NCBI RefSeq assembly: GCF_012847335.1
Contig: NZ_JABBDX010000008.1
Location: 1-64,000 of the forward strand
DNA length: 64,000 nt
From: Psychrobacter sp. MF31
Lineage (GTDB): Bacteria; Pseudomonadota; Gammaproteobacteria; Pseudomonadales; Moraxellaceae
Reading direction: 5' to 3'
Part shown: one piece after another, positions 18,588-28,462 of the stretch
How the letters are laid out: each line of letters begins with the position of its first letter
How positions within the stretch are numbered: the first letter of the stretch is position 1
Notes under the pieces: generated by a model
Seen by the model: the letters and a program-made list of their open reading frames with translations, nothing else
Database searches by the model: none
Told to the model about the DNA's origin: nothing
Position numbers and translations under genes: made by a program

Positions 18588-21068
18588 ATGATCCCTGTTA
18601 ATCCTCAAAACTTGCCCAAATCAACGCCGCCAACCAAGCAATCTGGCTTGATTTTTGGTGGGCTATTGCTCATCGTCATCATCATTGCGATGGTGCTGTT
18701 TGCCTTATATTTACTTAAACTTGATCGCACCATCACCCAAAAATTTGAAGGCAAGCGCTGGGATATTCCCGCTCAAGTGTACTCGCAGCCTTTGGAGCTT
18801 TACCAAGGCGCAAGCGTTGATAATAACATCATCAGTTCTTGGCTTGATCTGCTGAACTACCGAAGCGATAAAAATTACGATAGAACGGGAAGCTTTCATA
18901 AGTCAGGAAGCTCCTATGTTATTCATACGCGCGGCTTTACCTACAGTGCCAATGACATTGACCCTGAACAGGTCATTAAATTGAGCATTGAAGGTGGCAA
19001 AATCAAAAACATTCAAAGCACTAAGAAAAACAGCTCAGGGCTGATCCGCTTGGAGCCAGTCAATATTGGCGGCATTTATCCGGACAACAATGAAGACCGG
19101 ATGGTCATTTCCCTTGATGACGTGCCACAGCCGCTTATTGACGCGCTCATTTCAACCGAAGATCGCGGCTTTTATGAGCATCATGGGGTATCTGTTCGCG
19201 GGATTGGTCGCGCGGTGTTAAATAACTTTACTGGCGGATCACGCCAAGGCGGCTCGACCATCACCCAGCAGCTGATCAAAAACTTTTATTTAAATTCAGA
19301 TCGCACCTTTAAACGAAAAGCCAATGAAGCTTTGATGGCGATATTGCTTGAGCTACATTACAGTAAAGATGAGATTTTACAAGCGTATTTAAACGAAATT
19401 TATTTGGGGCAAAATGGCAAGCGCTCCATTAATGGCTTTGGATTAGCCTCGCAGTTTTATTTTGATAAACCGCTTAAAGAATTGCGAATCGATCAGCAAG
19501 CACTGCTCGTTGGCATGGCAAAAGGTCCAAGCGTTTATAACCCGCGCCGCCACCCGAACGACTCAAAAGCGCGCCGAAACACCGTGCTTAACAATATGCT
19601 GGTGGAAGGCTATTTGTCTCAAGAAGATTATGACGCCGCCATCAAAAAATCGCTTGGCGTGGTTGATAAGCCCACCGATGGCAAAAGCCGATTCCCAGAC
19701 TTTTTGGACATCGTCAAGCGTGAATTAAACGAAGTTTATTACTCCAACGATCTAAAAAATGAAGGTCTAATCATCATCAGCACGATGAATCCGATCTCAC
19801 AAATGGCAGCGGACAATGCGGTCAGCAAAAAATTGGGCGAGCTTAGACGCACCAGCAGCAAAACCAAAGGCTTGCAAGGCGCACTTGTCAGCGCCAATCC
19901 AGAAACTGGCGAGCTTGTGGCGGTCGTTGGTAGCGGCAGCGAATTTACCGGATTTAACCGCGCGATTGATGCCAAACGTCAAGTCGGCTCCTTATTAAAG
20001 CCGGTCATTTATATGAGCGCGCTTGAAAGCGGTCGCTACAACTTGGCAAGCTCGGTTGATGACTCGCCCATTACCGTCAACCTTCCTGATGGCGGTACGT
20101 GGACGCCTCGAAACTATGACGGTCGCGATCACGGTTTTGTGTCATTAAACTCGGCTCTAGCACACTCTTATAACCAAGCTGCCGTCCGCGTTGGTATGGA
20201 ATTTGGCATTGATACCTTTGCCAATCAGTTAAAGCGCTTGGGCGTTAAAGCGAATATTCCAAAATATCCTTCCGTGCTATTGGGGTCTGTCAATTTAAGC
20301 CCAATGGACATGTTAGGCGTTTATCAAGTGTTTGCTACCGGCGGCTTTCGAACGCCCATTCACAGCATCCGAACGGTGATTGATGACAAAGGTCGAATTT
20401 TGCAGCGAACAGGGCTTAACACCAAACGCAGCGTGCCCCCTGAAACCAACTATTTGGTCAACTATGGGCTGCAACAAGTCGTCAAAAATGGCACGGCAAA
20501 GCGCATTGAATCGCTTGGCAGCAATTTAAATTTGGCAGGGAAAACCGGAACGACCAATGACTTTCGTGATGCTTGGTTTGCAGGCTACAGCGGCAACTAT
20601 GTGAGCGTGGTTTGGGTTGGTCGCGATGACAATAAACCGATTGGGCTAAGCGGCGGCTCAGGGGCATTGCCAGTTTGGGTGGATTATATGAACCGGCTTA
20701 AACTCACCCCCGTCGCGCTTCCTGAACCTGAAGGTATCGAGTGGCTTTGGCTTGAAAACAACTCAGGAAAGCTGTCTAATGAGCGCTGCCCTGAAGCGCG
20801 ATATTTGCCCGTCTTGTCAAGCCATCTTCCTGATGAGGCAAGCAGCTGCGCGATTGCAATGTATCAGCAAGACCGCGCCCGTGAGCAAATGCGCTGGCAA
20901 GGTCAAGAAAGCGACATCATCCGTCAGCGCCGCCGCGAAGGGCTTGAACCTGACGCGAGCGAAGATGGCAACGCCAACCAGCAACAAGACCAAATCGATG
21001 GCGAACAAATCCAGCGCCAAATTAAAAATTTATATAAACGCGCGTTTGAATTGTTTGAATTGCAATAA
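18588..21068 (+). CDS. mrcB: Penicillin-binding protein 1B (bifunctional)
   Basis: Polymerises and cross-links peptidoglycan. About 826 residues: cytoplasmic tail, one membrane helix (about 20-43), UB2H-type region (FEGKRWDIPAQVYSQPLELYQG), glycosyltransferase domain (EDRGFYEHHGV, RQGGSTITQQLIKNFYL), then transpeptidase with SxxK in GSLLKP, SxN in SYN and KTG in GKTGTTNDF. The tail after about 710 is Gln/Arg-rich. A GTG at 18573 would add five residues; neither start has a strong ribosome site. Confidence 0.93.
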   Translation: MIPVNPQNLPKSTPPTKQSGLIFGGLLLIVIIIAMVLFALYLLKLDRTITQKFEGKRWDIPAQVYSQPLELYQGASVDNNIISSWLDLLNYRSDKNYDRTGSFHKSGSSYVIHTRGFTYSANDIDPEQVIKLSIEGGKIKNIQSTKKNSSGLIRLEPVNIGGIYPDNNEDRMVISLDDVPQPLIDALISTEDRGFYEHHGVSVRGIGRAVLNNFTGGSRQGGSTITQQLIKNFYLNSDRTFKRKANEALMAILLELHYSKDEILQAYLNEIYLGQNGKRSINGFGLASQFYFDKPLKELRIDQQALLVGMAKGPSVYNPRRHPNDSKARRNTVLNNMLVEGYLSQEDYDAAIKKSLGVVDKPTDGKSRFPDFLDIVKRELNEVYYSNDLKNEGLIIISTMNPISQMAADNAVSKKLGELRRTSSKTKGLQGALVSANPETGELVAVVGSGSEFTGFNRAIDAKRQVGSLLKPVIYMSALESGRYNLASSVDDSPITVNLPDGGTWTPRNYDGRDHGFVSLNSALAHSYNQAAVRVGMEFGIDTFANQLKRLGVKANIPKYPSVLLGSVNLSPMDMLGVYQVFATGGFRTPIHSIRTVIDDKGRILQRTGLNTKRSVPPETNYLVNYGLQQVVKNGTAKRIESLGSNLNLAGKTGTTNDFRDAWFAGYSGNYVSVVWVGRDDNKPIGLSGGSGALPVWVDYMNRLKLTPVALPEPEGIEWLWLENNSGKLSNERCPEARYLPVLSSHLPDEASSCAIAMYQQDRAREQMRWQGQESDIIRQRRREGLEPDASEDGNANQQQDQIDGEQIQRQIKNLYKRAFELFELQ

Positions 21069-21122
21069 AATTTTTATCATTCACCATTAACAGCCGCAAT
21101 TTTTTAACACAAGGGTTTCATC

Positions 21123-22055
21123 ATGGCTTGGCAACAACTGCATTTACAATGTAAAAAAAACGACGTTGACTTGGCAGAAGCGTTACTGCTTGAAGCAGGG
21201 GCGCTGTCGATCGCTCTTGATGACGCCGGCGATCAGCCGCTATTTGAGCCGTTGCCCGGTGAGTCGCCCCTTTGGGATGAGGTTATTTTAACCGCGCTTT
21301 TTGATGCCAATTCAGAAAATGGTCGCTATCATGTGGTTGAATCCTTAAGCCATGAAATTGCCGCTGAGGTTAACGCCAGCCGCGTTTGGCTGTCTCAAGT
21401 TGATGATAAAGATTGGGAGCGCGAATGGATGGCGCATTATCAGCCGATTGAATGCGCCAATAATTTGTGGATCGTTCCCAACTGGCTGACGCCGCCCAAT
21501 CCTGATGCCACTAACATCATCATGGACCCAGGACTGGCTTTTGGTACCGGATATCATGCCACCACACGCCTTTGTTTAGATTGGCTGACTGAGCAGGATT
21601 TGGTAGGTAAAACAGTCATTGATTATGGCTGCGGCTCAGGGATTTTAGGGATTGCCGCGCTACTTTTGGGCGCAAAGCAAGTGTTTGCCGTCGATATTGA
21701 CCCGCAAGCCGTGTTAGCAACCAACCAAAACGCTGATCGCAACCACGTTGCCGGCAAGCTTCACGCCTTTTTACCTGAAGATTTTGAGCGTTTTATCAAA
21801 TCAAACCAAGATCAAGTTGCCCTTGTTGATGTGATTGCCGCCAATATTTTAGCCAAACCCTTGATCGGTCTTGCGCCGTATTTTGCCACGCTCATTGCGC
21901 CAAAAGGTAAAATCGTTCTTGCAGGACTCATAGAATCGCAAACCGAAGACGTAAAAGCCGCTTATCAGCCCTATTTTACTATTGATAATAAACACGCATT
22001 TAGCGCTCAAGAAGACCAACACTGGCAGCGACTTTCAGGGACTTTTACAGGGTAG
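21123..22055 (+). CDS. prmA: Ribosomal protein L11 methyltransferase
   Basis: Trimethylates ribosomal protein L11 using SAM. 310 residues against 293 in E. coli. It has an N-terminal L11-binding domain (1-60), a linker with DDKDWEREWMAHYQP, and a methyltransferase domain with DPGLAFGTGYHATTRLCLDW, IDYGCGSGILGIAALLLGA and the catalytic-site loop VIAANILAKPL. It heads the conserved prmA / zinc-ribbon / fis / purH run. Confidence 0.95.
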   Translation: MAWQQLHLQCKKNDVDLAEALLLEAGALSIALDDAGDQPLFEPLPGESPLWDEVILTALFDANSENGRYHVVESLSHEIAAEVNASRVWLSQVDDKDWEREWMAHYQPIECANNLWIVPNWLTPPNPDATNIIMDPGLAFGTGYHATTRLCLDWLTEQDLVGKTVIDYGCGSGILGIAALLLGAKQVFAVDIDPQAVLATNQNADRNHVAGKLHAFLPEDFERFIKSNQDQVALVDVIAANILAKPLIGLAPYFATLIAPKGKIVLAGLIESQTEDVKAAYQPYFTIDNKHAFSAQEDQHWQRLSGTFTG

Positions 22056-22124
22056 CAACATATCCTTACATCTGTTACGATAGGAAGTCAGCATAAGTTT
22101 GTGGACTTTCCTTGGATTTGAATT

Positions 22125-23360
22125 ATGAGCGCCCCCATAAAAACGCAGTGTCCGCAGTGTCAAACGGCTTTTAAATTGCCCAATGCCGCGCTAAATCAGG
22201 CTCATGCCAAAGCGCGCTGCGGCTGCTGTCAACATACCTTTTTGGTCAATGACTTTTTGGTGGTTTCAGCAAAATCAAGTAACAGCGCTCCAAGTAATTC
22301 AGCAGAACTTTCTAAAGCTGATCTACAAAATCCAAATCGCATCAGTAATAAAAGCAGCGATGACGAGCTGCTGATTCATGATGATATGGATTTGGCGGTT
22401 GCGGCAGATCATTTTACAGGCTATGACTCCGTTGATGATATGGATGCTTGGCTTAATCAACTTGAAAGCCAAAGCTTGACCGCCGATGACTTAAACTTTT
22501 CGCCCACTCAACCGGCTCAGCCCAATCAACAAAGCGCTCAAGATATCTTAACTGCAAATGCCATTCAAAATACTGCTAGGTCGCCAATAAATACAACCTA
22601 CCCTCAACCCCAAAATTCTTCTGCCAACTGTGCGGATTATGACGACGATCTTCCTTTAGATACTCAAAATCAATATAAGCATTCTGCTGAAAACGCTTGG
22701 CTTGAAGAGTTACTAAGCGCTCAAGATACTAAAGATAATAAGGACGCGCCAAAACTAGCACGCTCCGAAGATTCAGAATTGGCGCAACTGCTCAGCGACA
22801 TGGGAATGAAAACTGAGGATAGCCAGCGCTTGGAACAAGACCGCCAAGCCAAGATCGCCGCTCGATTAAAAATCAGCAATCAGCCGCCACCGCAATCAAT
22901 GGCAACGTTTTTATGGTCGCTTGGCTGCTTGGTATTGGTGTTGTTGTTGGCGGCGCAATATGTCATTTTTAATTTAGATTCGCTGATAAAAAACCCCGCG
23001 TTTGCCGCGCGATTGCAAAGTTTATGCGCCATTGCTGCTTGCAGTTTGCCGCATGCGGATATTGATATGATTGAGATCAGCACGCCTATCCTTCGAGCAA
23101 GCCAAGTCAAGCCAGCTGCCAATTTTAGCGACATCCAAGCCACATTAATCAACCAAAGCGATAAGCCGCAGCTACTTCCCAATATGAAAGTCAGCCTTTA
23201 CCAAAATAGCGCGCTGGTTGGCGAGTTTATTGCCCGTCCTGAAGATTACGTGTTGGCTCATGAGTCGCAGCTTGGCAGCCATCATCAAAAGCCGGTGATG
23301 TTTACCGTTGCCATGAGCAAAAGCCAACTTACTCAAGTCAATATTGCGCCTTTTTATTAA
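22125..23360 (+). CDS. Zinc-ribbon membrane protein with DUF3426
   Basis: 411 residues. An N-terminal MJ0042-type zinc ribbon (C9, C12, C32, C35) is followed by a long acidic, Ser/Asn/Gln-rich and probably disordered region (45-260), one membrane helix (about 265-285) and a C-terminal DUF3426 domain (about 300-411, ATLINQSDKPQLLPNMKV). The function is unknown, but the gene sits next to prmA and fis in many gammaproteobacteria. It lies 69 bp after prmA and 10 bp before fis, so is probably co-transcribed. The usual intervening dusB gene is absent. Confidence 0.8.
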   Translation: MSAPIKTQCPQCQTAFKLPNAALNQAHAKARCGCCQHTFLVNDFLVVSAKSSNSAPSNSAELSKADLQNPNRISNKSSDDELLIHDDMDLAVAADHFTGYDSVDDMDAWLNQLESQSLTADDLNFSPTQPAQPNQQSAQDILTANAIQNTARSPINTTYPQPQNSSANCADYDDDLPLDTQNQYKHSAENAWLEELLSAQDTKDNKDAPKLARSEDSELAQLLSDMGMKTEDSQRLEQDRQAKIAARLKISNQPPPQSMATFLWSLGCLVLVLLLAAQYVIFNLDSLIKNPAFAARLQSLCAIAACSLPHADIDMIEISTPILRASQVKPAANFSDIQATLINQSDKPQLLPNMKVSLYQNSALVGEFIARPEDYVLAHESQLGSHHQKPVMFTVAMSKSQLTQVNIAPFY

Positions 23361-23370
23361 GGATAACGTT

Positions 23371-23694
23371 ATGATCACCCCTCACGCTGCTCAATTTGAT
23401 CCTCATGGAGCGTTTTTGCCCGATGAGTTTGACCCAGCAATGACATTAACCGATGATCTCAAAGTAGTCACGCTTCGCGATCACGTTGAGCGCGTGGTTC
23501 GCGACTATTTTGAGGCGCTCGATGGTGAAGTGCCAAGCGATGTTTATGAGCTGATTTTGCAAGAGATTGAACTGCCGCTATTGACCGTTGTTCTTGAAAA
23601 AACGCGTGGCAATCAGTCCAAATCGGCGCAGATTTTGGGACTAAACCGCGGCACTTTACGTAAAAAATTAAAAAAGTATCACTTAATGGCGTAG
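23371..23694 (+). CDS. fis: Fis-family nucleoid protein
   Basis: DNA-bending nucleoid protein and regulator. 107 residues (E. coli 98), with the conserved C-terminal helix-turn-helix segment LLTVVLEKTRGNQSKSAQ and LGLNRGTLRKKLKKY. The ATG at 23371 (MITPHAAQFD) is chosen over one at 23344 that lies inside the upstream gene. Confidence 0.92.
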   Translation: MITPHAAQFDPHGAFLPDEFDPAMTLTDDLKVVTLRDHVERVVRDYFEALDGEVPSDVYELILQEIELPLLTVVLEKTRGNQSKSAQILGLNRGTLRKKLKKYHLMA

Positions 23695-23813
23695 CTGCAA
23701 ATTTTGAATCCTGTAGCGATTTGTTTTATGATGCTGCTTTAACAAAAGGCAAGTGAACTTTACTTGTCAACTTTGACCTGCCAATATTTTGGCGCTTTTA
23801 TGGAATGATTTTT

Positions 23814-25394
23814 ATGGCTACCACACCGCTTGCCCTACTCTCCGTTTCCGACAAATCAGGGATCGTTGAGTTTGCTCAAGGCTTGATTGATTCAGGGTTT
23901 GGTTTATTGTCCACCGGCGGCACTTACCGCTTGCTCAAAGATAACAATATTGCCGTCACCGAAGTTTCTGACTATACCGGATTTCCTGAAATGATGGACG
24001 GTCGGGTCAAAACTTTGCATCCAAAAATCCACGGCGGTATCCTTGCCCGCCGCGGCACCGATGATGCGGTAATGAATGATCATGATATCAAGCGCATTGA
24101 TTTGGTGGTGGTCAACTTATACCCCTTTGCGCAAACGGTTGCCAATCCAAATGTTACTATGGATGACGCCATCGAAAATATCGACATCGGTGGTCCTACT
24201 ATGGTTCGCGCAGCCGCTAAAAACCACGCTCATGTTGGCATCATCACTGACCCAAGCGACTATAACCGCGTCCTTGACGCCTTAAATGGCAGCACCAGTT
24301 TAAGCGCTGAGTTACGATACGATTTGGCGGTCAAAGCCTTTGAACATACCGCGCAATATGACGGCATGATTGCGAACTTTTTAGGTCGCCGTGTCAACAA
24401 AGAGCAAACCGCGGACGTTTATCCGCGAACGCTTAATTTGCAGTTTAATAAAATGGAGGATTTACGCTACGGCGAAAACCCGCATCAATCTGCCGCGTTT
24501 TATGTTGAACGTCAAACAAGCGACAATGTTGAAGCCTCGATTGCTACCGCCAAGCAATTGCAAGGTAAAGCCTTATCTTATAACAATATTGCGGATACGG
24601 ACGCCGCGCTTGAATGCGTTAAAGCCTTTAGCGCTCCTGCCTGCGTGATCGTCAAACATGCCAACCCTTGCGGCGTTGCCATTGACCAAGATCAAGTTAC
24701 CGCTTATAAAACTGCCTTTAGCACCGATCCTGAATCGTCTTTTGGCGGCATCATTGCCTTTAACCGACCGTTAACCAAAGCTGCCGCAAGCGCGATTATC
24801 GACAATCAATTTGTCGAAGTCATCATCGCCCCAAGCTTGGAAGATGGCGTGCTCGACATCACTGGCACTAAGAAAAATGTCCGCGTTTTGGTTTGCGGCG
24901 AGCTGCCAAAACCAGAGGCTCGCGCCGCCCAGCTTGATTACAAACGCGTTAATGGCGGGCTTTTGGTTCAAGAGCAAGATTTGGGTATTATTTTGCCAAC
25001 TGATTTAAAAATCGTCACCGACGTTCAACCCACCCAAGCTCAAATTAATGATTTGTTATTTAGCTGGTCGGTTGCCAAATATGTCAAATCAAACGCCATC
25101 GTTTATGCCAAAGATCAGCGCACCATCGGAATTGGCGCCGGACAAATGAGCCGCGTTAATTCCGCGCGAATTGCAGCGATTAAAGCTGAACACGCAGGAC
25201 TGGTCACTCAAGGCGCGGTGATGGCATCTGACGCTTTTTTCCCATTCCGTGATGGTATTGATAACGCCGCTGACGTTGGCATTTCTGCCATCATCCAACC
25301 CGGCGGCTCAATGCGCGACGACGAAACCATTGCTGCTGCCAATGAGCACGGCATTGCCATGGTCTTTACTGGAATGCGTCACTTCCGCCATTAA
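23814..25394 (+). CDS. purH: Bifunctional AICAR formyltransferase / IMP cyclohydrolase
   Basis: Last two steps of IMP synthesis. 526 residues: IMPCHase/MGS-like domain (1-190, [40 protein letters not shown]) and AICAR transformylase domain (200-526, [37 protein letters not shown]). ATG codons at 23805 and 23814 are both possible; the second gives the family N-terminus. A bidirectional terminator follows. Confidence 0.96.
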   Translation: MATTPLALLSVSDKSGIVEFAQGLIDSGFGLLSTGGTYRLLKDNNIAVTEVSDYTGFPEMMDGRVKTLHPKIHGGILARRGTDDAVMNDHDIKRIDLVVVNLYPFAQTVANPNVTMDDAIENIDIGGPTMVRAAAKNHAHVGIITDPSDYNRVLDALNGSTSLSAELRYDLAVKAFEHTAQYDGMIANFLGRRVNKEQTADVYPRTLNLQFNKMEDLRYGENPHQSAAFYVERQTSDNVEASIATAKQLQGKALSYNNIADTDAALECVKAFSAPACVIVKHANPCGVAIDQDQVTAYKTAFSTDPESSFGGIIAFNRPLTKAAASAIIDNQFVEVIIAPSLEDGVLDITGTKKNVRVLVCGELPKPEARAAQLDYKRVNGGLLVQEQDLGIILPTDLKIVTDVQPTQAQINDLLFSWSVAKYVKSNAIVYAKDQRTIGIGAGQMSRVNSARIAAIKAEHAGLVTQGAVMASDAFFPFRDGIDNAADVGISAIIQPGGSMRDDETIAAANEHGIAMVFTGMRHFRH

Positions 25395-25422
25395 TTTTTA
25401 AACCTCTTTTTTCATCACTATA

Positions 25423-25453
25423 AAAAAAGCCACTGATCATCAGTGGCTTTTTT
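25423..25453. terminator. Bidirectional terminator
   Basis: AAAAAAGCCACTGAT / ATCAGTGGCTTTTTT, between the convergent purH and ppiD genes. Confidence 0.88.
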
Positions 25454-25483
25454 ATGACAGTTAAAAGTTAATCAATCACCATT

Positions 25484-27358
25484 TTAGCGACCTTGAGCGC
25501 TTGCCATATTTGCCTCATTAACTTCAACTTTATGAACCACGCGCAGATACTCAAGATAATCTTGCAATTGGTCTTGACCTAAATTATCACGGATAATCGC
25601 TGCCGTTTGCGCTTTTTCAAGGGCAGATAATTGCGATTGCTGCTGCGTTTTTATTACATCCCCAATAATGAGCGTCGCGCCATTTTCCGTTTTGCTGGTC
25701 ATTGCTGCCACGCCGCCCGCTGGTGCAGGTTTACTAAACGCCAAGCTGCGCTCTTTATCCGTAAGCTGCGGCGATTGACGGTTGGTATCGCCAAGAGCTT
25801 GGAAGATAACACCCTGCTTGTTAATATCGCTTGCCGTTTTGATTTTAGCAGCAATCAATTTAGCATCGTTTAGCGCAAGTTCACTGGCTTTCTGCTTCAA
25901 TAGCACCTGAGTGACTCTAGGAGTTGCCTCGCTCAGACTTAACGTTTTGGTTGGACGATAGCGGCTAGGCTGAACCCAAACGGTTGATTTTCCGGTATCA
26001 ATGCCAGTGGTCACCGACTGATCTTGAATCACAAACTCATCAAAGGCTTGTTTAATCACCGCAGGCTGCGACAATACGGAAGTATTGTTGTCTTTTTGGT
26101 AGTCTTTGATGCGCTTTAAAGGCACATTTTCTTGGCTTGCAATGTCTTCAATGCTAAAGCCATCTGCCGCCAAGTCATTAATGGCAGTAATTTTGTCGGC
26201 AAACTGAGCTTGCTGCTTGTAAGCTTTAGCACGCTTAACCATCTCATCACGAACGCTATCAAGGCTTGGCACTTGGCTTTCGCCTTCGCTGGTCACCATA
26301 AAGATTTGGTAGCCGAACTGAGTCTTAACAGGTTTTGACACCTGCTTGACCTTTAAGCCACTAAGCGCTTGCTCAACGATTGAGGCATCATTGCCAAAGA
26401 CCGATGGGTTAAACGTTCCCATCGCGCCGCCGCTTGCTCCTGAAGGATCATCGGATTCGGTTTTTGCAAGCGCTGCAAACGATTCGCCTTTATCAAGACG
26501 GGCTTTGACTTTATCCGCGCGCGCTTTGGCGTCAGTTCCGGTAAATAAAATCTGGCTAATTTGGCGCTCATCGGTCACGCCAAGACCTTGCTTAAAGCTT
26601 TGATACTGCGCATTGATCTCGTCTTTGGTGACGTCAGCCACCTTAATCATCTCAGGGGTCAATTCGATATATGCCAAATCAACCATCGCGGGACTTTTAA
26701 GCGCGTCTTTATTGGCGTCATAATAGGCTTTCACATCAGCAGAACTCACCTTTACTTTTTGCTGATAATCTTGCCAGTTAAAGCGGTGCAGCCAAATATT
26801 TCTTGATTCAAGCTGTAAATCGATCAATTGATTGACCGCTTTCATCGGATAAATTGCCGTTCCAACGATACTGGCGTTGAGCTGATCTAAGCTCAATTGA
26901 TTGCGAAATTCAGCAAACAGCTGATCTTTGGTCATGCCGCGCTGACGCAAAAAGGTGGCAAATAAATCATTGGAAAAATTGCCATTTTCATCTTTAAAAA
27001 TGGCTTCTTCACGAAGTAAGCGGTTGATGGTGTCATCAGATACCGTCATTCCAAGCTTTTTAGCTTGCTGCTCTAAAAGGGCGCGATCCACCAAACCACG
27101 CAGCACTTGTTCATGAAGCACATCTTCATTAAGTAAACTTGCATCTTCAAGGTTGGCTAAAATCTCTGAGCGCCGATTGTTTACAGCGCTTTGGTATTCG
27201 GAAACGCCCACGCTTGCATCACCGACTTTAGCGATTTGGTTTGGATCGACGCCGCTTTGGAAGTAGCTTTCGATTCCCAATAAAGCCAGCGGCGATAGGC
27301 ATAAAATCAATAAAATTCGACCCGGCCAGCTTTTTAAAAAATCGCGCATTTTATCCAT
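25484..27358 (-). CDS. ppiD: PpiD-like periplasmic folding factor / peptidyl-prolyl isomerase
   Basis: 624-residue inner-membrane-anchored chaperone facing the periplasm. One N-terminal helix (about 14-30) with FLKSWPGRILLILCLSPLAL is followed by a SurA_N-type chaperone region (to about 240), a parvulin-like PpiC domain (about 260-355: SQILFTGTDAKARADKV, GAMGTFNPSVFG) and a C-terminal SurA-like region. PpiD works with the Sec translocon on newly exported outer membrane proteins. HU lies directly upstream on the same strand, the common hupB-ppiD order. Confidence 0.9.
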   Translation of the reverse strand: MDKMRDFLKSWPGRILLILCLSPLALLGIESYFQSGVDPNQIAKVGDASVGVSEYQSAVNNRRSEILANLEDASLLNEDVLHEQVLRGLVDRALLEQQAKKLGMTVSDDTINRLLREEAIFKDENGNFSNDLFATFLRQRGMTKDQLFAEFRNQLSLDQLNASIVGTAIYPMKAVNQLIDLQLESRNIWLHRFNWQDYQQKVKVSSADVKAYYDANKDALKSPAMVDLAYIELTPEMIKVADVTKDEINAQYQSFKQGLGVTDERQISQILFTGTDAKARADKVKARLDKGESFAALAKTESDDPSGASGGAMGTFNPSVFGNDASIVEQALSGLKVKQVSKPVKTQFGYQIFMVTSEGESQVPSLDSVRDEMVKRAKAYKQQAQFADKITAINDLAADGFSIEDIASQENVPLKRIKDYQKDNNTSVLSQPAVIKQAFDEFVIQDQSVTTGIDTGKSTVWVQPSRYRPTKTLSLSEATPRVTQVLLKQKASELALNDAKLIAAKIKTASDINKQGVIFQALGDTNRQSPQLTDKERSLAFSKPAPAGGVAAMTSKTENGATLIIGDVIKTQQQSQLSALEKAQTAAIIRDNLGQDQLQDYLEYLRVVHKVEVNEANMASAQGR

Positions 27359-27481
27359 AGTCGTTCTGCTTAATCACCTAATTGATAATATATTGAAAGT
27401 AAAATGACAGTTTGGCAAACCAAAGGTCAAGTTCATCTGCCTTTATGCCAATTGCTCAGGCAATCGCCTATGATACGTGAA

Positions 27482-27500
27482 TTTTGAGTCAGACTCAAAA
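27482..27500. promoter_or_regulatory. 19-bp near-perfect palindrome upstream of ppiD
   Basis: TTTTGAGTC, one central base, GACTCAAAA. It lies 124 bp before the ppiD start and just past the hupB terminator. It could be an operator; the bound protein is unknown. Confidence 0.4.
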
Positions 27501-27534
27501 GATTCACCCAAGCTTTTGGACAATTTTTTATCAT

Positions 27535-27564
27535 AAAAAAAGCACCTAAACCTAGGTGCTTTTT
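27535..27564 (-). terminator. Terminator of hupB
   Basis: AGCACCTA / TAGGTGCT with a 4-nt loop, flanked by A and T runs on either side. Confidence 0.88.
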
Positions 27565-27583
27565 GGATCACGTGAATGACCGC

Positions 27584-27856
27584 TTAGTTTAAACGCTCTT
27601 TTAGGTTTTTACCTGCTTTAAAGCTTGGCACTTTGCTTGCAGGAATAGACAACTCTTCACCTGTTTTTGGGTTACGACCCGTACGCGCTTTGCGATCTTT
27701 TACCGTAAAAGTACCAAAGCCCACAAGTGAGATGGTATCGCCAGCTTCAAGCGCTTCACCGATGCTCTCCATCATCGCATTTAGCGCCTCTCCTGCTTGA
27801 GATTTGTTCAAGCCACTTTTTTCGGCAATGCTATCAACGAGTTCTGACTTATTCAT
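27584..27856 (-). CDS. hupB: DNA-binding protein HU-beta
   Basis: 90-residue histone-like protein: MNKSELVDSIAEKSGLNKSQ at the start and the DNA-binding arm GFGTFTVKDRKARTGRNPKT. The ATG at 27856 is preceded by GAAGGAAA. It should act as a homodimer or with an alpha subunit encoded elsewhere. Confidence 0.95.
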   Translation of the reverse strand: MNKSELVDSIAEKSGLNKSQAGEALNAMMESIGEALEAGDTISLVGFGTFTVKDRKARTGRNPKTGEELSIPASKVPSFKAGKNLKERLN

Positions 27857-28462
27857 AAATTTTCCTTCAAAGTTAAGGTCGGTAATCAACGCTCATGGCA
27901 GGCATTGTATCGCTGTCACAGCTTTTACGCAATAAAAACCATCACGCTATGAGTTGCCCGTAGTTGCACGATTTGCGTTATTAACGCCTTTATATCAAGG
28001 CTACTTTAGGAGCGCAAGCAGTTTTACACTTTTTTGTGCTCAAAACTACGCATTTGACACTTATCGTTACGCAACTCCTCTGTAATTCAAAATCAAAGCT
28101 GATAAAGGCTTATAGAGCTGATCGTGATTTTAATTGGTCAGTGCCCAAAGTTTACCTTAAAATAGCACCCGCCTTTTAACCAAGTGCTAATTTAAACTTT
28201 AGTGACTTCATTTTAACTTTAGTGATTTTGGCATAAGTGATTTTGGAATAAAGATCATGTCTATTGATAACCGTTAAGCTTTGCTGATATTGGCAATAGC
28301 TTGGTTGATCGACGTTTGAGGTATCGCACAACAATTTGTTAACTGACAGGCGAACCAATCCTTTTTATGATGACAACAAGAAAGGGCTTAACTGATAAAT
28401 CAAGCTTTCAAGGGCAAAATTGCAAGACTTTTGGGATTTTTAATGATAAATAATAATAATGG
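27857..28462. other. Long intergenic region with a tandem repeat
   Basis: 606 bp between divergent hupB and the UbiJ-like gene. No credible gene on either strand. It contains the repeat at 28195-28250 and must hold the hupB promoter. I see no RNA structure I would name. Confidence 0.5.
28195..28250. repeat. 20-bp imperfect tandem repeat
   Basis: AACTTTAGTGACTTCATTTT (28195-28214), AACTTTAGTGATTTTGGCAT (28215-28234), then a shortened third copy, AAGTGATTTTGGAAT. Confidence 0.7.

Noticed and set aside
28176-28358. 60-codon minus-strand frame in the hupB spacer
   Set aside because: It runs through the tandem repeat, has no plausible ribosome site and no recognisable domain.
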